Of a stretch of DNA of 64,000 bases, positions 41,805 through 53,600 are shown in pieces. Under the pieces are notes generated by a model. That model saw only the letters and a list, made by a program, of their open reading frames with translations, was not told where the DNA came from and ran no database searches. Each line of letters begins with the position of its first letter. Positions within the stretch are counted from its first letter, which is position 1. Location of the stretch: positions 1,172,397 to 1,236,396 of the forward strand of contig OX336339.1 of NCBI GenBank assembly GCA_946902875.1, written 5' to 3'. Source of the DNA: Nematopogon swammerdamellus. Taxonomy: Eukaryota; Arthropoda; Insecta; Lepidoptera; Adelidae. The translations under genes were made by a program, and so were the position numbers.

Positions 41805-44800
41805 CTGAAAACAGAAGTCAACAATTATTACATCATCAATACCAATAATAATAAATCTGTAAGGGATGGTCATTGGTCATGAGCCGTTTCCGAGAAACCA
41901 ATTGTAAATATATATATACAAGTTTAGCTCACTTAAAGTAATAGTATTTGCAACAATATTCTAAAATAAGTGTACTAAGCTGTAATTTTGTACCGTGTGG
42001 GGCCGGTACTTTAAAAGAATAGCCCCACTGCATCTCTCCCCGTGTATGTCGTAAAAGGCGACTAGGTGATGTAGACAACCGTGTCAGTTTCCATAAAAAA
42101 AAAAAAAACCAAGCATCATCACGGATGTTGTAGGTGATGTAGCCAACCGTGTCAGTATCCATAAAAAAAAAAAAAAAAAAAAATACTTTCTGGTGACGGT
42201 ACTTATTTAATATTTATTTATTTATTTACTATTAAACACTAACAAAACGTGATGCTCTGAGATGCCAGCTGACTCAGAAGAGTGTAGCCGGAACACGGGC
42301 AGAGGCCTAGTCCGGCAGCTTACAAGCATACAAAAAGAAAATGATAATAATAAAAGGGATCATGTTACTTTAGTTATGTACCTACATTAGTCGCTACATT
42401 TTATAACATCCTTCCTTACTTACCTATAATAAAATCCAACGTCTGCTTTCTGTCTGAGTGTCTGTCTGTCCGCTTATAACTCGAGAACCACTGAACCGAT
42501 TTTAATAAAAAAAAAATCTACGGATAGCTTGATTCTTCCCATCAACTATAGGCTACTTACTATCACGCTAAATGGCTTATGAGGTTAGCAGTGAAGTGAA
42601 ATATGAAAGCGGGCGGAGCCGCGGGCACAGCTTGTACTTTATGTAATGTGCATGTTTCATTTTATAAAATAAATTATTTGAATTTGAATTTTAATGGAGT
42701 AAGTTAATTTGTTTTATGAGATACTAGCTTTTGCCCGGGGCTGCGCTCGCCGTAGACTCGATTTTTTTTTTTATGGAAACTGTCACGGTTGGCTACATCA
42801 CCTACAACGTCCGTGATGTCAGCCCATAACACCGGGTGAACTAGGTGCCATGTCAGTGCTTCCCCCTTTGATCGTGCCGGCTACACTGAACTGGTCGGAA
42901 AACACAAACTATTTACATAGCCGTTTCGACCGACGTTTCATTCAGTGCGGTGGTACCAAGCCGGGCGAGTTAAACCCTACCACCAAGTAAGATTAAGAGG
43001 GAAGGGACGTACAGTTTTACGAGGAATCCGCAACTGGCCATCCAAGAACTGACCGCACCCAGCGTTGCTTAACATTCAATAGCGACAGTTGACTGTCTGC
43101 ACCACTGAGCTATCGAGGCTGACCAAAAGTCGTTAAAATTTAACAGCAAATCTATCGGTTCTCTTATATTCTCTCCCTCTCTCTCTCCCTCTCCCCCTCC
43201 CTCTCCTTCTTCCCCCTCCCTCTCCCTCTCCCCCCTCCCTCTCCCCCTCCCTCACCCTCTCCCTCTTCCCCCTCCCTCTCCCTCTCCCTCTCCCTGTGGG
43301 TATTACAAACTCTTAGTGCATTCGACAATAGTTGCGAATATAGGAACTATGCGGCATACCTACCTTTTTAAAAACACATTTGTCCGTAACGTTGAAGTAG
43401 GCAGAAAAACCTGGTCCGAAGAAGAAGTGCTGACAGGGGCTTTCCAGGTTGTAGTTGAACAGTTTTTTTACGCCTTTTTGGTCTAGCGAAGAAGCTGTTA
43501 TTCTGCCCTGGAAGTAAAAAAACCTATTCGTTATACAATTTACGAGTGGCAGCCAACCGTTTATGTTGCATATCACACTGTCAGCCTCGGTAGCTCAGTG
43601 GTGCGGTCGGTCGACTGTTGTTAAGCAACCCTGAGCGCGGTCAGGTAGACTGTAGGCGGTGTTATTATGTGGGTAATCACTAAATACTTGTAAAAATATG
43701 TATAAAAATAATTCACAGATCACGTGCATTACACGACCTTCGAGGTACATTGAAAATGAACTCAAGATAATAATAAAAAAGTATTACATTTATATATTTT
43801 TTATTATTTTTCAAAAACACAAGCAGCTTAAAAAAATGTAAACTAAAATTTAGATAGAAAAAGGGATAAGCTTAAGCTTGACATTATGTCTAACAAAAGT
43901 AACAAATTAATAAATATCATATATACAAATATAATATAGGTTAGGTTAGAAGATGCGTCGCTATTTATTTATTCACAAAGAATCACTTCTGGCTTCCTTC
44001 CGGCTCTATCATCAGGACCCTGGAAATCATATATGACTAGAGTACTTGCAAAGACAAATGCAACGAGCCCAAACATGGTTGATTTATCATGTGTAGTTTA
44101 GGAGTTCCTATGGCTTCCTTCTGGCTCCATCATAAGGAGCCTGGAAATAACATATGACTAGAGTACTTGCGAAGACAAATCCAACGACCCCAAACATAGT
44201 GAATTTATCATGTGTGGTTTAGGAGTTCTTATGTCTTCATTCCGGCTCCATCATCGGGACCCTGAACATCATATATGACAAGAGTACTTGCGAAGACAAA
44301 TCCAACGAGCCCAAACATGGTGGATTTATCATGTGTAGTTTAGGAGTTCCTATGGCTTCCTTCCGGCTCCATCATCAGAACCTAACTAACAAACTAACAA
44401 AGTCACCCGAGGATCTGTAGAGCCATGATTTGATTTTTCACAATTTATTTCATACATTCGGATATTCCTCCTCGCTCTCTACGCTGTTGCACTTCCAAAA
44501 GTCGATTTCACACTCTCAGCGAAAATGGGAAAAATTTGAGGGACAACCTACAGCACGAACCATCATCGATAGACGAATGTTTTTTTTAATGTATCCCAAA
44601 GTCCAAATCGCATGGACCGATTTGGATGCGGTTTTTTCTTATTAGAAAGCTGGTTTAATCGGGGCGGTTCTTAGCTATGTTTGTAATCAATAGGTAATCA
44701 ACTAATTAAGTAATCAAACAATTATTATCTTACTAGCTGAGCCCGCGGCTCCGCTCGCGTGAAATTCGTATTCCAAAGAAGAATGTAAGTAACTAAGGGT

Positions 44801-47800
44801 GAGGCCGAAGGCCGAGCTGCGTTCAGGTAATCGATAAACCTTCTTAAAGAAAGTAACTAACTAAGGGCGAGGCCGAAGGCCGAGCTGCTTTCAGGTAAAC
44901 GATAAATCTTTCTCAAATAAAGGAAGTAAGTAAGGGCGAGGCCGAAGGCCGAGCTGCGTTCAGGAAGACGTTAAACCTTCTGGAAGAAAGGAAGGAACTA
45001 AGTGCGAGGCCGAAGGCCGAGCTCCGTTCAGGTAAACCAAAAACCCTCTTCCGCCTTCGGGCCTCGCCCTTAAAGACTTCCTTTCTTCGATAGAATATAA
45101 TATCGTTTACTCAATCTATTTATTTCATAAAAATACAAAAGTAATATTAATAACTAAAGAATTAAACCTACCTAACAAACATTAAAATAACTATCAAAAC
45201 GGGCATTTTCAAATGTTCTTAGAGCACTTGCGGCATTACCCCGCTGGATGGCAAAGCTTACCCTTTGAATCAAGTACATAAGCCCTTGATGACGGGACAC
45301 CAGTTGCGTCAACCAGCTCAAGCCTCTTTTGGCTTCACTGCTCCACGGACCGAGGGTTTCAACCGCAAACGCAACAGATTCGAAATCTTGAATTATATTT
45401 CTATATTTGCTGCGTTTGAGGCTCTCCGCCCCAGCCTCGGCCGCGCCAGCCGCTCTTGAAGATGTCCTAACGTGACTTGGAGCCAATGAGAACAAAAGTG
45501 GCGTCCCACATCAAAGAACTACCCTTAGTCCATGGCACTAAGGTGATAGCATCGGGCCTCTTTCCATCCAGCCGGGAATAACCGCGAGGTTCTAGGATGC
45601 ACGGTATATTTGCCGTTAGAAGCGTGGACTTTATAATAAAATTTAAATTAAATTAACTCAATTTTAATATTAATTAACATTATTCGAGATGGTTTAGCTT
45701 CTTCCTGAACGCAGCTCGGCCTTCGGCCTCGCCCTTAGTTGCTTGCTTTCTTCGAGATGGTTTATCATTTGTCAGAACGTAGCTCGGCCTTCGGCCTCGC
45801 CTTAGTTACTTACTTTCTTCAAGATGGTTTAGCTTCTTCCTGAACGCAGCTCGGCCTGCGGCCTCGCCCATAGTTACTTACTTTCTTCGAGAAGGTTTAT
45901 GGTCTTCCAGAATAGAGCTCGGCCTTCGGCCTCGCCCTTAGTTACTTACTTTCTTCAAAAATGTTTTTCTTCTTCCTGAACTCAGCTCCGCCTTCCGCCT
46001 CGCCCTTAGTTACTTTCATCGAGAAAGAATATCGTTTACGTGAGCGCAGATCCGCCTTCGGGCCCGCCTTTAGTTACTTACTTTCTTTTTTTTAAATACG
46101 AATTTCACGCGAGCGAAGCCGCGGGCAACAGATATATAAATTGTATTGCACCAATGACAGCGACATAACTTCGACTTTCAATTATTATTTTTATTTATCA
46201 AACAATTTGTCACCGGCCAGCTCACGTCGAGATGACAGTTCTCCGTTGTCAACATGACATTTAAAATAGTTTTTTACCTTTACTTTGGATTACGTGATTT
46301 TTATTATATTTTTTAATTATTATGTTCATCCGGGATATACACTGTCACTATAAAAAGTTTCGTCAAATTCCGTTCAGTGGTTTTTGCGAGATGCGCTTAC
46401 AAATAGACATTTTTGCATTTACGATTTTATGATATGTATAGAAAGAATAGATATGTATAGACTATTGTGTTCAAGTTATAAAAAAGAAGAACTGTCATTT
46501 TCGTTGTATCTACTTATTTTTAAATTTCGAATGAATATTTTATTCAAATTGTATTTGCTGACAGTTCTCAAGATATAATTATGCACTTTGGACTACGTGA
46601 TTTTAAACGCGCAATAATGTTTATAATTGTTAATTTTTTTTTTATTTTTGTTATTTTTTTTTACGTATTATGTTAACCCGGCATATAAACTGCCACTATA
46701 CAAAGTTTCGTCTAATTCCGTTCAGTGGTTTTTGCGTGATGCGCGTACAGACAAACAAACAAACAAACAAAAATTTTAAAAACTGTTCTAACATGTTCAG
46801 TATCTCATTTTAAGCCACCCTGGTTAGTTTTTTTCCGAATACATTCAATGTACAGACTTTCTTACCTCTACGATTTTATTATATGTATAGATAACATGGA
46901 CTGATTAGCATGCCGTTTTTTTAAAAAAAGCTTGGAATAAAAGTTAAATTTAAAAAAAACCGACCCTTAAAAACTAAAAAATCTATTCCCGTATACTTGC
47001 TTAAAGTCAGGGGACCGCTAAGTATAATAACTATAAAATCTCAAAGCGGCGCGGGAATTTACTCCCGCGGTCCCCCGACTCCGAAGTAAATAAACGGGAG
47101 TTTTTTTTTATAATTTGTGGTGATTGTGGTTGATTCTAAATCAATGCATTGACTTCATTTGCTGCAGGTTTCGCGCTGCTAGCTCGCTGTGGTTTCCTTA
47201 TCCTGGGCCAAATGGTCAAGTGTACATACATACACCACACACTGTATCTCGACAATCGGGGTAAGCAGAGTAATCGGGTTTGTGCTGCAAGTACTGTTGT
47301 AAATTGCAGCGCAACATCGACCACCACGTTTAACAATGTATTCGGACAAGATAACTATCAAACAGCAAGTAAGGCGCGAAGATCCACCCGCTGCATGACT
47401 CGGTGGAAGGACCATTCCGAGATGAGAGGTGGCTAGCCTGTCGCCCTTAAGCACGGCCGCCTTTTACGGCACGCACGGGTAGAGATACAGTGGAGCTATT
47501 CTTTCTAAATACCGTCCCCACACGGTACACGGTCAAGTGCAATAGATAAATACATGGGAAACGAGGCAGTCGCTGTGGACGTCGACAGTAATTTTGACAC
47601 TTGTGATGTTGCCGCCGTGGAAGGTGGTAGTGCAGCATTCCTTGTTTCTGGGACCCTTGCAGTTCAGGAACTTCGCCGTGCGTATGACGTACGGTCCCTG
47701 TAGCATATTAATGTTATTAGACGTTAGTGTGGCTCCAGAACAAGAAAGCTAATCTGAGAAGATAATGTCATTCACAAATCATTTATGATCCAGCATAAGG

Positions 47801-48022
47801 TGGCTATTGCACTGGTATGGATCGTCAAGGAGTGCATTAATGAATGGTATTAGACGTTAGTGTGGTCCCAGAACAAGAAAGCTAATCTGAGAAGATATTA
47901 TCATTCACAAAACAACTTACAAAATTAGCGATTGCCTCCACTCGAAGCCCTCCCTGCAGAGTCAAGACGGATGCCACGATAACCACCGAAATAGTCCAAA
48001 TGGGTAACAACATATTTTGCAT
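41643..48022 (-). CDS. Secreted 183-aa protein, tandem copy 3 (ML/DUF1091-like)
   Basis: Four coding exons: 47921-48022, 47554-47697, 43364-43507 and 41643-41804 (102/144/144/162 nt, all phase 0). Starts MQNMLLPIWTISVVIVASVL, a hydrophobic signal peptide probably cut near VEA-IANF. The mature part has GPYVIRTAKF, a CKGPRNKECC cluster, NVT glycosylation site, CVFKKGNTYHLEVD and YGTYAFK. The pattern C-x-K-K-G-x-x-Y, then G-x-Y, then a late Cys before a strand, resembles NPC2/MD-2 (ML) and insect DUF1091 proteins, small secreted lipid-binding folds. That is an inference from pattern only. The exon 2 donor is ambiguous (CAT-GTATTT chosen; CTC-GTTTCC is possible). Intron 2 is swollen to about 4 kb by repeats. 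Confidence 0.85.
41992..42162 (+). mobile_element. Collapsed SINE: leader fused to tail, then a second tail
   Basis: The leader TACCGTGTGGGGCCGGTACT to AAAAGGCGACTA joins directly to GGTGATGTAGACAACC and an A run. A second tail fragment follows at 42117-42162 with a long A run. Confidence 0.75.
42413..42632 (+). mobile_element. Helitron-like element, family 1
   Basis: Close copy of 39469-39690, ending GCGGGCACAGCTTG. Confidence 0.55.
42760..43123 (-). mobile_element. SINE type A with part of the head deleted
   Basis: A tail and body complete; the B box is damaged, but the 5S-like part and A box are present at about 43040-43120. Confidence 0.8.
43150..43296. repeat. CTCCCT pyrimidine tract
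   Basis: About 145 bp of (CTCCCT)n and variants, 68 bp downstream of exon 3 of copy 3. Confidence 0.95.
43364..43507 (-). CDS. Secreted protein copy 3, exon 3
   Basis: GRITASSLDQKGVKKLFNYN to NVTDKCVFKK; acceptor TTCCAG, donor GTAGGT. Confidence 0.85.
43579..43643 (+). mobile_element. SINE type A head, shared by all three gene copies
   Basis: Same position relative to exon 3 as 53987 and 58308: it begins at ACTGTCAGCCTCGGTAGCTC and is cut after GAGCGCGGTCAG by the same inserted segment (GTAGACTGTA...). The insertion is therefore older than the triplication. Confidence 0.85.
43985..44385. repeat. ~120-bp minisatellite, about 3 copies
   Basis: Unit with CTTCCGGCTCCATCATC, AGAGTACTTGCGAAGACAAA and TTTATCATGTGTAGTTTAGG. 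Single diverged units are at 37822-37990 and about 51985-52150. Confidence 0.85.
44740..46135. repeat. Foldback structure with two opposed ~68-bp tandem arrays
   Basis: The left array (44780-45060) has four units with GGCGAGGCCGAAGGCCGAGC. The right array (45690-46080) has about six inverted units (GCTCGGCCTTCGGCCTCGCC). The outer ends GCTCGCGTGAAATTCGTATT (44753) and AATACGAATTTCACGCGAGC (46097) are inverted. A LINE end (45120-45650) sits between the arrays. More units are at 61760-61950. Confidence 0.85.
45120..45650 (-). mobile_element. LINE 3' end, polymerase C-terminus
   Basis: The minus strand reads SVAFAVETLGPWSSEAKRGL and then [15 protein letters not shown], a typical LINE polymerase tail. 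Its 3' end fragment is also at 14385-14502. Confidence 0.7.
46140..46895. other. AT-rich intronic DNA
   Basis: Inside intron 2 of copy 3. It contains two copies of an AAGTTTCGTC-AATTCCGTTCAGTGG block (46358 and 46703) that belongs to a common dispersed repeat. No gene. Confidence 0.5.
46900..47110. repeat. Dispersed repeat with hairpin, copy 2
   Basis: The same block order as 9895-10150; arms include CCCGTATACTTGC... and ...GAAGTAAATAAACGGG around GGGGACCGC. Confidence 0.7.
47224..47527 (-). mobile_element. SINE-like type E, 27 bp downstream of exon 2 (copy 3)
   Basis: On the minus strand the leader begins TACCGTGTGGGGACGGTATT, 27 bp beyond the exon 2 donor. The same insertion is present in copies 2 and 1. 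Confidence 0.75.
47554..47697 (-). CDS. Secreted protein copy 3, exon 2
   Basis: GPYVIRTAKFLNCKGPRNKE to SDCLVSH. Acceptor CTACAG. Confidence 0.83.
47705..47915. repeat. Intron 1 minisatellite, copy 3 (1.5 units of 133 bp)
   Basis: Units start at ATTAGACGTTAGTGTGG (47716 and 47849). Confidence 0.9.
47921..48022 (-). CDS. Secreted protein copy 3, exon 1 (signal peptide)
   Basis: 34 codons, MQNMLLPIWT to EAIANF; donor GTAAGT. Confidence 0.85.
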
Positions 48023-48024
48023 TA

Positions 48025-48280
48025 GTGTTAAAAAAGCCCAAAGCAAAAAAAAATATAAAATTAAAACCCTTCTAGTCCGATGTGATCATTTAAGTATGCT
48101 GAGCACAATCTGTACTGTAATGGATGGAAGTAGATGTAATGATATAATATAGATCTAGTGATGGGTATCAGCAGGTACGCTAATCATCTCGTTTGATGTG
48201 ATATACACCAAAAAATACATCAACAGAACATTATTGTGTTACAGCGTGCAAAAAGTCGTTAAGAATACAATTAGCCGCAT
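48025..48280 (-). promoter_or_regulatory. Conserved upstream region of copy 3
   Basis: The ~255 bp upstream of the ATG are well conserved with 55965-56243 and 60541-60808. They end where unrelated repeats begin in each copy, so they presumably contain the promoter and 5' UTR. Confidence 0.45.
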
Positions 48281-48835
48281 TTTTTTTTTTTTATTGCTAC
48301 CGAACTGGGTGGCTCTGTCCGAGGTCGCAACCTCAGGCGCAGCCAATTTCACCCCCGAGGAGGTGCCAGTCCGGCTTGGAGGTGGACTAATGTTGCTGGG
48401 GAAAGGCTATTAACCCGCGATTTGAAGATCTGTGGATTGTAGGAGTGGGGGAAGATATTTCCTGGGAGCCCGTTCCACACCTTTGCAGTGCGGCACAAGA
48501 ACGATTTAGAGAACCGTGCAGTTCGAAGAACTCTTCTGTCGACTACAAACGGGTGTTCCGCGAGAGTATGGCGGGTTTGGCGAAGGCGAACAGAGGGAGG
48601 AGGGATAAGGGAAGCAAGTTCGTCAGAGCAGCGGCCATAGTAGTACCGATAAAACAGGCTCAATGACCCAACGATACGTCTGTGCTTTAGAGGTTGAAGG
48701 TCCTTTGTGAGTACGGAGTCACCAATGAGGCGAATGGCTCGTCGCTGAATAGAATCCAAGGCTGAAATAAGGTACTCAGGGGAACCCTCCCAAAGATGAC
48801 TGCAATATTCTATCACCGGTCTCACTTGTGCTTTG
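48281..48835 (-). mobile_element. 5'-truncated LINE, polymerase C-terminus
   Basis: The minus strand gives a ~165-aa open stretch: PVIEYCSHLWEGSPEYLISA, IQRRAIRLIGD, FLCRTAKVWNGLPGNIFP. This is the C-terminal region of jockey/CR1-type polymerases. The T run at 48281-48294 is its A tail. It is relatively young, as the frame is open. Confidence 0.85.
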
Positions 48836-48843
48836 CGCGTAAT

Positions 48844-48925
48844 CGAGAGCTCAGTGGTACGGTCGGTCGATTTGATGGGTGATAGCTCGACCGTTGCAGG
48901 CTGCCCGTGGTTCGGATTCCAAGTA
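48844..48925 (+). mobile_element. SINE type A head fragment with internal deletion
   Basis: GAGCTCAGTGGTACGGTCGG jumps to TTGATGGGTGATAGCTCGAC and the B box GGTTCGGATTCC; the body is missing. Confidence 0.7.
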
Positions 48926-49792
48926 ATATAAATATTATATATATATAATATCATAAATGCGGAAGTATATTTGTTTGTTTGTTTGTTTGTTCTTCTTTCA
49001 CGCCTGAACGGCTGGACGTATTTTGACAAAACTTCGTATAGTGGTAGTATGTATTCCGGAGTAACATAATTAAAAAAAAGTGGTCAAGTTCGAGTCGAGC
49101 TCGCGTAAAGAGGGTTCCATACCATCCCGTTTTCTGTGAGAACTAGAAGGCTTAGGATTTTTTGACGAAACTTCGTTTAGTGGTAGTATTCCGGATTCCC
49201 TATATGTTTAAGAGCCAAAGGCTGCTTTTGTATAAATCGCAGATAAGTTCTTTTTTGGAGTACTGCTCCTCGTAGGTACTTGTGGGATGGCTCAGCTAAA
49301 TACCAGCATGGCGGCCCTCGGGCGCCATATTGTCATACTTTGAAAATAGTTTTTCTTTAAACCCCATCATGTAGGGTGTCATTGTCAAGAACTCGAAAAG
49401 GCGTTAAAAAAATATAATGCCCGACTCCTAAAAAAATTAAGGAAACAAGATAATATTAGTAGAAAATACTGCAGTCAGAGGCGGACTTTCCTTAAGGCCT
49501 ATTAGGCCTGGGCCTAGGGCGGCCAGATATTAGGGGTGCTGCCAGCCGGAACAAATGCGTGCGAGACGTGCGGGAGTGGTGAGCGCGGCGCCGAAGCGGC
49601 GATTTACGCGGACAAAATAATTTAGCTATGACTTGAAGATTAATATTGGCGTTAAACTTATAAAAATACATTTGCTATATAATATGTAATAAAATCACTA
49701 AATTGAGATATAAAATATTTCTGACAGATTGAACCGAACGCAGTTCTGACTTTCATACAACTTCACATTTGTACCTAAGCTCGCTCGTTAGC

Positions 49793-50173
49793 CCCGATAG
49801 CTCAGTGGCGCAGACAGTCGACTGTTGCTTTTGGATTGTTAAGCAACGCTGAGCGCTGTCAGTACTTGGATGGGTGAACGCTCGACCATTGGAGGCTAAC
49901 CGTGGTTCGGATTCCACGTAAAACTGTAGGTCCCTTCCCTTCCTACCTTACTAGGTGGTAGGGCTCCACCCGCCCGGGTTGGTACCACCGCACTATATGA
50001 AACGTCCGTCGAAACGGTTATGTAAATAGTTCGTGTTTTCCGTCCAGTTCAGTGTAGCCGGCACAATCGAAGGGAAGCACTGACATGGCACCTAGTTCGC
50101 CCGGTGTTATGGGCTGACATCACGGATGTTGTAGGTGACGTAGGCAACCGTGTCAGTTTCCATAAAAAAAAAA
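49793..50173 (+). mobile_element. SINE type A, full length
   Basis: The best complete copy: A box GATAGCTCAGTGG, 5S-like TACTTGGATGGGTGAACGC, B box GGTTCGGATTCC, full body and an A tail of 12. Confidence 0.9.
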
Positions 50174-50475
50174 AACAATTCCAATGTTAAAAAAAGTTGG
50201 AGTACCGCTCGTACTTGTGGGATGGCTCAGCTAAATACCAGCATGGCGGCCGTCAGACCCCATCTTGTCAAACTTTGAAAATAGTTTTTCTTGAAACCCC
50301 ATCTTCTGGGGTGTCACTCGAAAAAGCGATTAAACATTAAGGAAACATGGAAATATCAGTAGAAAATGATGTAGTCGGGCGTGTAGTCGTATTCGAATAG
50401 ACAGATAGACGAATATATATAATTTTTTCGTAGCAATAAGAAACACAAGTAATGAATCACACTAGTGTAAGTTTC

Positions 50476-50637
50476 TTATTCTTCGATCCGATCGATAAAC
50501 AGTTCAGTCCTGAAACACATGAAATTCTCCACTCTGTTGTGGAAGACGGTCTTGAAAGCATAGGTTCCGTAGAAAAACTTGGTTCCGAAAAATTCTTGCG
50601 AATACCGATTGATATCTATTTCTAGGTGATAAGTGTT
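50476..50637 (-). CDS. Secreted protein copy 2, exon 4
   Basis: NTYHLEIDINRYSQEFFGTK to FIDRIEE-stop. Confidence 0.85.
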   Translation of the reverse strand, partial: NTYHLEIDINRYSQEFFGTKFFYGTYAFKTVFHNRVENFMCFRTELFIDRIEE

Positions 50638-53600
50638 CTGAAACAGAATTCAACAATTATTACATCATCAATCAATACTAATAATAAATCTGCAAGGGAT
50701 GGTCATGGAGTAAGTTACTTTGTTTTATGAGATACTATGTTTGTAGACTCTATGTATGATACCTACTAAAACTAAATTGACGATTTTTAGAAATATTTTA
50801 GCAGATTTAACTATACGTGACACAGGATAGGCTAAATAAAATATGCAGTTCCGGTTACGCTGAGATGCGGTTTTCATACAAACCGAATTGTTCCGCGCTG
50901 AACTAAAGGTACGGTAGCGTTTGTACGGTTTCATACAAATACCGTACAATCCCAAACGTTTCAGAACCTCCACCAGAGGTAGAAAATTCTCCGAAAGAAA
51001 CGTAGCCCTAACGAAGTACCATAAACAACAATTAGACTAATCATGAAATTTTTAAGAGTCCGTAATATCTCAGCTCTGATTCAAATTTCGCCTCCACTTC
51101 TCCGCGCCACCTCATTATCTATCCCGCTCGCACACTAGTACTCGAGGTTAAGCCACACTATGACGGGTACTTCTAAGTAATAAAATTATATACAAAATTT
51201 TGGTAATTTTTCAAATGTAATAAAAACATAAGCCCTGCTTTATATTGCGATCGGGTTATTATGCAAAGTTTCATGACCCAGTTTAAGGTATTTATTAAGT
51301 ACTAGCGGTTTCATTGTACGGTTTGGAGGTTATAACAATACCTAGCATTAGTACTTTATTTTACCATATTATATTTATTACGGACGAAGCATAAGACTTG
51401 CAGTATTATTGCTATAACAGAGGATTATGCGTAACAATGTAAGGTACAGATTTTCTATCTCACAAGTCAGTTTGGCTCTGGTTGTAGTAGTTACGTTTTT
51501 GTGTCGCGTGTGTTGTGTGCGTGGAACGCGGCGCGATCGTGTTCTGAGTTCTGAGCGCTCTCAAGGTTACGCACACTAAAACAATGTGCATATGTAGACG
51601 AATGACAACATTCATAGCCAAACCGACTTCGTGAGATAGAATATCTGTATTACAGACTCTTAGTCTTATCATGTTTTAATGTTTTAAGTGTTGTTCTTGT
51701 TGTTTTAATTGAATATGCTGAGCTTTTCACTGTACTTATTAATTTATACATGTTCTTAATGTTAATGTTTTTTGTTTTGTTTTATGCTTTTATTTTATTT
51801 TCTAACATTGTACTAATTAATATTTTAAACGGTTTTATTTAGCTTGACTTCGTATATTTGTTTCTATCTTTGTTTCAAATCTTGCGACAACTTTTTCAAC
51901 TACTTCTACTGAACCGATTTTTATGAAACTTTGCACACACATTGAGTTCTCGTGACAATACAATATTATGATAATTTCAACTCGGTAACGAGGGTCTGAT
52001 GATGGAGTCAGGAGGTGTACAGTGGAACTCTTCAACCGTTACTAGTAACCCCCTCGAGTTTGGGCTCATTTGGTTGGTTTGGACGAGTGTCCCATACTTC
52101 TACCAATACACTTGGTGACGAGGATCTGATTATGGAGGCAGGAGGTGGACTGTTGAACTTAAATTAAATTATACGTCGTCGTTAGCGATACACCACCCAA
52201 GTCAACGTTTGAAACGTGCCGAGGACTGTGTGGCATTATGGTGGATAAAAATGATATGTCGTTAGCGTTTCAACCTCAAGGCTGGGCACACCTTGTTGTA
52301 TGAGATCCTTGCCCCTTGGACCAATACTCGTGGGAACAACATGAAAGAAAAAAATTATAAACAAAATCAAACTAAAAACGAGTAAATAAAAAAAATTGGT
52401 AAAAAAACTTTTAAGTTAAACGGTTTTATTAAAAAAAACTAGAAAAAAAAACATCAGCTGTACAAAAAAACTAGAAAACAATAGGGACACAAGCCTGGGC
52501 CTTCTTAAGATTTTACGTCTAGGTAAGAAATCGTGCAATACTAGCGTGCTGTCTTCTCATGTCGGATGCCAAAGGGCACTTTGTGTCGCTGCGTCAGCGG
52601 AATAAGTAATAAATTGAGACTTTTAACAGACTAATATAAAAACGTGGGGCGTATAATATGCGTAATAATATAACATGCGCCCCACGTTTTTATATTAGTC
52701 TGTCAAAAGTCTCAATTTATTACTTATTCCGCTGACGCAGCGACACAAAGTGCCCTTTGGCATCCGACATGAGAAGACAGCACGCTAGTATTGCACGATT
52801 TCTTACCTAGACCTAAAATCTTAAGAAGGCCCAGGTTTGTGTCCTTATTATTTTCTAGTTTTTTTGTACAGCTGATGTTTTTTTTTCTAGTTTTTTTTAA
52901 TAAAACCGTTTAACTTAAAAGTTTCTTTACCTATTTTTTTTTATTACTGTGTGTATTGTATGTAACACGGGAGCCGCTGAAAATCAGCGCGCAGTTTGAC
53001 TGCGTCTCAGCTGAGCGGTTTCCGATTCCCCGTCCTCATGTGTAATTCGGTACCTATGTAAAAATTATTGTGTTTTACTGTAAATAGATTGTGAATAAAT
53101 ATATATTTCTTTCTTTCTTTCTATTTCTTTCTTTCTTAAGTGCATTCGACAGTAGTTGCGAATAAAGGAACTTTGCGGCATACCTACCTTTTTAAAAACA
53201 CATTTGTTCGTAACGTTGAAGAAGGCAGAAAAACCTGGTCCGAAGAAGAAGTGCTGACAGGGGTTTTCCAGGTTGTAGTTGAAAAGTTTTTTTACAACTT
53301 TTTCGTCTAGCGAAGAAGCTGTTATTCTCCCCTGGAAGAAAAAAAACCGGTTCGTTATACAATTTACGAGTCGCATCCAAAGAGGTAATAAGTACCAGCG
53401 TACTAGAGTTATCGCTTTTTTTTTTTTTTTTTTTTATGGAACCTGACACGGTTGGCTACATCGCTCCGGAGAAATATACAGAGAAGCGGTGTCCCAGAGC
53501 GGCTGAGTTATGGGGTAAGGTAGCGGGGAGGCGGAGCGCAGAGCCTACCGCTCGGCTCTGCGCTCCGCCTCCCGCGCGCAGGGGAGCGCGCGCTTGGCGG

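Noticed and set aside
48349..49029. 226-aa frame as a cellular gene
   Set aside because: It is a LINE polymerase C-terminus with an A tail; its apparent N-terminal part runs through a SINE fragment and a dispersed repeat.
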